Shown in pieces: positions 48,278 through 51,678 of a DNA stretch of 51,678 nucleotides (the first letter of the stretch is position 1; every line of letters starts with the position of its first letter). A program made the position numbers and the translations under genes. The stretch comes from an uncultured Thermoproteales archaeon (GTDB lineage: Archaea > Thermoproteota > Thermoprotei > Thermoproteales > Thermoproteaceae): the NCBI GenBank assembly GCA_938027595.1, contig CALJAK010000010.1:1-51678 (forward strand), given 5' to 3'. The notes under the pieces are model-generated. The model saw only the letters and a program-made list of their open reading frames with translations. It had not been told where the DNA came from and made no database searches.

Positions 48278-48294
48278 GAGTTGTCTATAGTCAC

Positions 48295-49461
48295 GTGATA
48301 ATTACGAACGAAACGGTGTTTTCACCTAGTTACATCCCCCCCAAGCTACCACATAGAGAGACACAGTTGCAACAACTAGACGTGTTGTTGAGTGGGTGGC
48401 TCAAAAACCCCGGTCAGCACTATCCAAGAGTTACCATTGTCGGCAGACCGGGCACTGGCAAGACTGTCACCATAAAGAAACTTTGGGAACTCCACAAGTC
48501 GGAATCCAAAGCTTACTTTGTCTACATCAATGGGTTCATCTATAGAAATTTCACCACTATCATAGGCGAGATAGCTAAGTCGACAAATATCCCGTTCCCT
48601 AGGCGTGGGTTGAGTAAAGACGAACTCCTAGCGCTACTTATAGAGCACTTCCGCGAGAGAGATTTATACATCTTTCTAATACTTGACGATGCGTTTAACT
48701 TAACGCAAGAGATAATTTCTACATTCATACGACTCGGGCAAGAGGTTGACAAACTGGGGGCGTTCAGAATTGCTCTAGCCATAGTGGGACACAACGAAAA
48801 CATACTCCACAGCCTAGATCAATCCACCCGCGGCATTATGGGTAAGTACATAGTTAGATTCAGCCCCTACACTAAGGATCAAATTTTTGAAATACTGTTG
48901 GATAGATCTAGAGAGGGTCTAGCCGACGGTTCCTACAGCGAGGACATACTAGAGATGATTTCAGACATCACCGGCGCTCAGAGTCCACACGAGACGCAAA
49001 AGGGCGACGCCAGGCTGGCAATAGACATCCTCTACCGCGCTGCTTATATAGCTCAACAAATGGGCAGGAGGAAAATAACGCCAGAAGACGTGAGGAAGTC
49101 CTCCAAGGAGGTTTTGTTTGGGATCTCAGAAGAGATATTGAGAGGTCTGTCGATACATGAGAAGTTGTTTCTACTTGCGATAGTTAGGTCGTTGAAAATA
49201 TCTCGCACGGCGCACGTCTCCTTTGGCGACGTGGAGGAGTACTACAAGGTGGCGTGTGAAGAATTTGGCGAAAAGCCGAGAGTACACAGCCAGTTGTGGA
49301 GTTATCTAAACAATTTGAGAGATAAGGGCATTGTGGAGACTAGACAAAACAAGCGGGGCGAGGGCATCCGTGGACGCACTACGCTCATATCTATCGGCAC
49401 GGAGCCCCTAGACACTCTAGAAGCAATAGTGACGAAGTTGATTAGAGAAGAGCTTAGATGA
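48295..49461 (+). CDS. Orc1/Cdc6-family replication initiator
   Basis: 388 aa AAA+ ATPase plus winged helix. Walker A VGRPGTGKTVTIKKL, Walker B FLILDDAFNL (the family usually has DE; here DD), sensor 1 region IVGHNENI, sensor 2 GDARLAIDIL. The C-terminal about 90 residues form the winged-helix DNA-binding domain (EEYYKVACEEFG...LWSYLNNLRDKGIVETRQNKRGEGIRGRTTLISI). It binds origins and loads MCM. Start GTG 48295. It overlaps a small HTH gene by 4 nt, facing the rfcL/rfcS genes. Confidence 0.93.
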   Translation: MIITNETVFSPSYIPPKLPHRETQLQQLDVLLSGWLKNPGQHYPRVTIVGRPGTGKTVTIKKLWELHKSESKAYFVYINGFIYRNFTTIIGEIAKSTNIPFPRRGLSKDELLALLIEHFRERDLYIFLILDDAFNLTQEIISTFIRLGQEVDKLGAFRIALAIVGHNENILHSLDQSTRGIMGKYIVRFSPYTKDQIFEILLDRSREGLADGSYSEDILEMISDITGAQSPHETQKGDARLAIDILYRAAYIAQQMGRRKITPEDVRKSSKEVLFGISEEILRGLSIHEKLFLLAIVRSLKISRTAHVSFGDVEEYYKVACEEFGEKPRVHSQLWSYLNNLRDKGIVETRQNKRGEGIRGRTTLISIGTEPLDTLEAIVTKLIREELR

Positions 49462-49724
49462 TAGAAATTGCGTTAGGCGCTCCCCTACGCATTAGGATAG
49501 TTATGGCGTTGTTGCAATACGGCGAGATAAACGTCACAGAACTCGCCAACAGGCTTGAAGCTAATTACAAACAACTGACGTCTCACATACGGATACTTTC
49601 AGAATATGGAATTGTAGAAGAAAAACGCATAGGTAGAGCTCGCTTAGTGAAATTGCGGAAAAGCGACGTGGTGGTTTCTCTGGCGCAAGCCTTAGTGAAC
49701 GCAGACAAATTACTTCGTCAGTAG
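49458..49724 (+). CDS. Small ArsR-like winged-helix regulator coupled to orc1/cdc6
   Basis: 88 aa, essentially a single winged-helix domain: LGAPLRIRIVMALLQYGEINVTELANRLEANYKQLTSHIRILSEYGIVEEKRIGRARLVKL. No metal-binding Cys pair is evident. Start codon ATG overlaps the orc1 stop (ATGA, 4 nt), so it is made together with the initiator. It may autoregulate or assist initiation; unknown. It overlaps rfcL by 15 nt on the other strand. Confidence 0.88.
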   Translation: MIEIALGAPLRIRIVMALLQYGEINVTELANRLEANYKQLTSHIRILSEYGIVEEKRIGRARLVKLRKSDVVVSLAQALVNADKLLRQ

Positions 49725-50969
49725 ATCTCTTATGTCTAATGTATTCACCCCAAGCGCCTTGCTCAATTTGTCTAAAACAATCTTCTCCTGTCCCATTTTC
49801 ACAAGCGCCGAAAGTACATAGACAAGCTCTGTGTTAACTACAGACCGGGAGACGTGTAGACTTGTAGATAGATACCTAGCCAAGAGTTCTCTGCGCTTAC
49901 GTACCTCCCTCAGCCTAGACATTGTTAAGAATCTCTGTGGAAATCCATATTTGATAAAGGGTGGGAGTCTGGGTTTATTTCTCACTTGCGAAACTCCGCC
50001 AGTGACCAACTCAAGCGCATATCTCAACAACTCCCACTCTTGCGTCTTCTTGACAACGCCAATGAACATGTCTGCTTTGCTCAAATTGTCGTAAGCCTCG
50101 GCCAACAACTCCAAGTCTTTATACACCGTGGGGATGGTCTCGAGAACCCACGTGAAGTACTGCTCCCAATCAAAAGAGGGGCTTGAGGAAACTTTGACAG
50201 CTTCACTAAACCAACGAGCTTTGTAAACTTTATCTAAAACTTTGAACATGGACATCTGTGGATTTCTCTCATCTCTTCTGATCTTGTCCAAAGTCAAGAC
50301 TCTATCTCCAGTTAGATACATCTGTAAGTCGTTAATAGCTGCCCGCAAATCGCCCGCCGTGGATTTAGCTATGGCCGCTAGAGCTTCCTCCTCGCACTGC
50401 GCTCTCTCTGTTTTGCAAATTTTCATCAACACCGCCACCACTTCTTTTTCAGAAAGCTCTCTCAAATTCACCACGTGCGAAATTTCTCTAAGAGGTCTAA
50501 ATTTTGAGTCGTATGGATTATTCGCAGTCATTACGACTGGAATTTTCGCAGTCTCTATAATTTCTATAACTGCCTCCAAACCGCCTGCGTCTTCTCTCGC
50601 GTGAAGTCCATCAACTTCGTCAAATAGAATCATTCTACCCACATATCCAAAGAGAGAAACCTCCCGAATGCCCCTCCCCACTGTTTGCTTTACCCTCTCT
50701 CCAGTCCTCACATCGCTGGCGTTCAACTCAATCAACTCGTAGTTGATTTCTCTAGCTAACGCATGCACCAAAGTAGTCTTACCAGTGCCAGGGGGGCCGG
50801 CCAAGAGGATCGCCTTAGCTTCAACACTCCTCTTCTTAGCCCACTTACTGCAGAACTCTCTCGGCGCTTTGAACTTGTGACATATCCACGAGGCTAGGAC
50901 TTCTTTTGCCTCCTCTTGGTTGACTACCTCGTCGAAACTCTTGGGTCTATACTTCTCAACCCACAGCAT
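49710..50969 (-). CDS. rfcL: Replication factor C large subunit
   Basis: 419 aa from ATG 50969 (MLWVEKYRPKSFDEVVNQEE). Walker A LLAGPPGTGKTTLVHAL, Walker B ILFDEVDGL, sensor 1 VVMTANNPYD and sensor 2 GDLRAAINDL are those of archaeal RFC-L, which with RFC-S loads the PCNA clamp. The C-terminal about 170 residues are the RFC-L collar; no obvious PIP motif at the end. It starts 1 nt after the rfcS stop. Confidence 0.96.
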   Translation of the reverse strand: MLWVEKYRPKSFDEVVNQEEAKEVLASWICHKFKAPREFCSKWAKKRSVEAKAILLAGPPGTGKTTLVHALAREINYELIELNASDVRTGERVKQTVGRGIREVSLFGYVGRMILFDEVDGLHAREDAGGLEAVIEIIETAKIPVVMTANNPYDSKFRPLREISHVVNLRELSEKEVVAVLMKICKTERAQCEEEALAAIAKSTAGDLRAAINDLQMYLTGDRVLTLDKIRRDERNPQMSMFKVLDKVYKARWFSEAVKVSSSPSFDWEQYFTWVLETIPTVYKDLELLAEAYDNLSKADMFIGVVKKTQEWELLRYALELVTGGVSQVRNKPRLPPFIKYGFPQRFLTMSRLREVRKRRELLARYLSTSLHVSRSVVNTELVYVLSALVKMGQEKIVLDKLSKALGVNTLDIRDLLTK

Positions 50970-50970
50970 T

Positions 50971-51678
50971 TCACTTCTTTTTCTTACTCTTCTTCCCAAT
51001 CAACGCAACTTTAGTCAAGAAGTAAGTCATTTGAATTTCTTCATCCGACCCCTGAGTCAGTCTGTAGTCCACGTCTGCGAGTAACTCCGCGATTTCTGCC
51101 TTTGTCTGGTCGTCTAGAGACATTTTAACTAACTCTCTCTGTATTACTTTTATCAAATCTACGCCAGCTACGCCCTTGTTGTACATGATTTCTCTCAGTT
51201 TGTCACGCGATTTTAACAAATCGCCGTTCAGCGCTAAGTTGAGCATCTCCACGACGTCTGTGGGCTTGACCACCGCGGCGCTTGTAAACACCGCATCTAC
51301 ATCTATCACATTCTTCCCCTCGGCTCTGCTCTTAGCGGCGGACACTTGCAGTAGATTTATAGCTCTACGCATGTCGCCCTCAGAAATTTCGTAAATGGCG
51401 TCTAACGCATTGTCTCTTACTTCTATCTGCTCCCTCTTGGCGATTTGTCTAAGTCTCTGTGTCATCAAACTTTTCGGCATTGGAGAAAATCGAAATACGG
51501 CACATCTCGAGACGATTGGGTCTATTATGCGCGACACGTAGTTGGCTAGTAGTATGAATCTTGTGTTTTGTGCGTATATTTCCATTATTCTTCTTAGTGC
51601 TTGTTGTGCGTCTTGTGTCATGTTGTCTGCTTCGTCTAGTATGACTAGTTTGTATGGCGCTTTTCCCGTGGGGGCTGT
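50971..51678 (-). CDS. rfcS: Replication factor C small subunit (N-terminus outside window)
   Basis: About 235 C-terminal residues are visible; the frame stays open to the window edge and contains Walker [20 protein letters not shown], so the P-loop lies beyond it. Sensor 1 [19 protein letters not shown] with the arginine finger context, sensor 2 [12 protein letters not shown], and a collar ending in a Lys-rich tail (GKKSKKKK) complete the call. Clamp-loader subunit, expressed with rfcL (1-nt gap). Confidence 0.95.
   Translation of the reverse strand, partial: TAPTGKAPYKLVILDEADNMTQDAQQALRRIMEIYAQNTRFILLANYVSRIIDPIVSRCAVFRFSPMPKSLMTQRLRQIAKREQIEVRDNALDAIYEISEGDMRRAINLLQVSAAKSRAEGKNVIDVDAVFTSAAVVKPTDVVEMLNLALNGDLLKSRDKLREIMYNKGVAGVDLIKVIQRELVKMSLDDQTKAEIAELLADVDYRLTQGSDEEIQMTYFLTKVALIGKKSKKKK

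Noticed and set aside
48221-48294. Possible replication origin upstream of orc1/cdc6
   Set aside because: AT-rich, but only 74 nt long, and no origin-recognition-box or G-rich extension was visible; a promoter explains the AT content.
1-51678. tRNA, rRNA, CRISPR array, insertion sequence or integrase
   Set aside because: No spacer is large enough or carries a cloverleaf, repeat-spacer array, terminal inverted repeats or transposase-like protein; none could be supported by reading the gaps on both strands.
51622-51678. ATG at 51621 as the start of rfcS
   Set aside because: The frame continues upstream through Walker B (VILDEAD), so that ATG is internal and the gene is cut by the window edge.

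Overview
The window is one gene-dense piece of an archaeal chromosome, and the best fit is the crenarchaeal order Thermoproteales, genus Pyrobaculum or a close relative. Family recognition supports this: archaeal rps2, rps17e, rpl2, rpl37e, an Lsm protein, TFE, aMBF1, KH-CPSF, archaeosine TGT, V/A-type ATP synthase subunits, Orc1/Cdc6 and the RFC large/small pair. So does gene structure: a TATA-like box centred about 22-27 nt upstream of most start codons with almost no leader, and frequent GTG starts. Base composition looks balanced by eye; it was not computed. There is no CRISPR array, insertion sequence, integrase or obvious prophage, so this is core chromosome rather than an accessory island.

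Layout. 1-4.1 kb: two large glycosylation-site-rich surface proteins, tail to tail. 4.1-10.9 kb: cysS and KH-CPSF from a shared divergent promoter, then a leftward run with a membrane Ser/Thr kinase, an FHA protein, ribosomal protein S2 and Memo. 10.9-15.1 kb: moaA, a ModE-like regulator, enolase, proteasome beta, an FKBP isomerase and S17e. 15.1-19.2 kb: L2, type 2 IPP isomerase, a zinc ribbon, an unusual two-copy MoaC-like protein and glyA. 19.2-22.8 kb: SDR oxidoreductase, an Fe-S/EndoIII-tail protein, cytidine deaminase, Mrp, L37e and Lsm. 22.8-28.1 kb: small unknowns, a C2-PUA protein, aMBF1, HflX, TFE, PAC2 and the catalytic part of archaeosine TGT. 28.1-31.8 kb: a secretion/pilus ATPase and membrane platform with two small partners. 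31.8-37.7 kb: RimI, pyrB, pyrF, a sugar phosphomutase, an FAD/Fe-S oxidoreductase, a PD-(D/E)xK nuclease and small membrane/zinc proteins. 37.7-41 kb: YlqF-type GTPase and a peripheral/rotor ATP synthase cluster. 41-44.5 kb: stomatin/NfeD protease pair, small membrane proteins and AMMECR1. 44.5-51.7 kb: an m5C RNA methyltransferase, MtnA, a RecB-like nuclease, Orc1/Cdc6, a winged-helix protein, rfcL and rfcS (cut by the window edge).

Three genes shorter than 60 codons were added by reading the sequence: rpl37e (53 aa), a 53-aa coiled-coil gene between atpD and atpK, and a 56-aa membrane protein downstream of nfeD.

Strongest observations. (1) The MoaC-like protein is a fused tandem duplication in which each copy seems to keep a different, complementary half of the catalytic residues. 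(2) All 13 convergent gene pairs overlap at their 3' ends, by 4 to 183 nt. (3) Several divergent pairs are packed so tightly that one near-symmetric TATA element, or two interleaved ones, must serve both leaderless genes. (4) The few non-coding gaps longer than about 75 nt mostly contain C/D-box-sRNA-like architecture, some with correlated changes at the U-U position of the C/D kink-turn. (5) Archaeosine TGT appears split into a catalytic protein and a separate C2-PUA protein. All functional claims rest on motif recognition without database searches.
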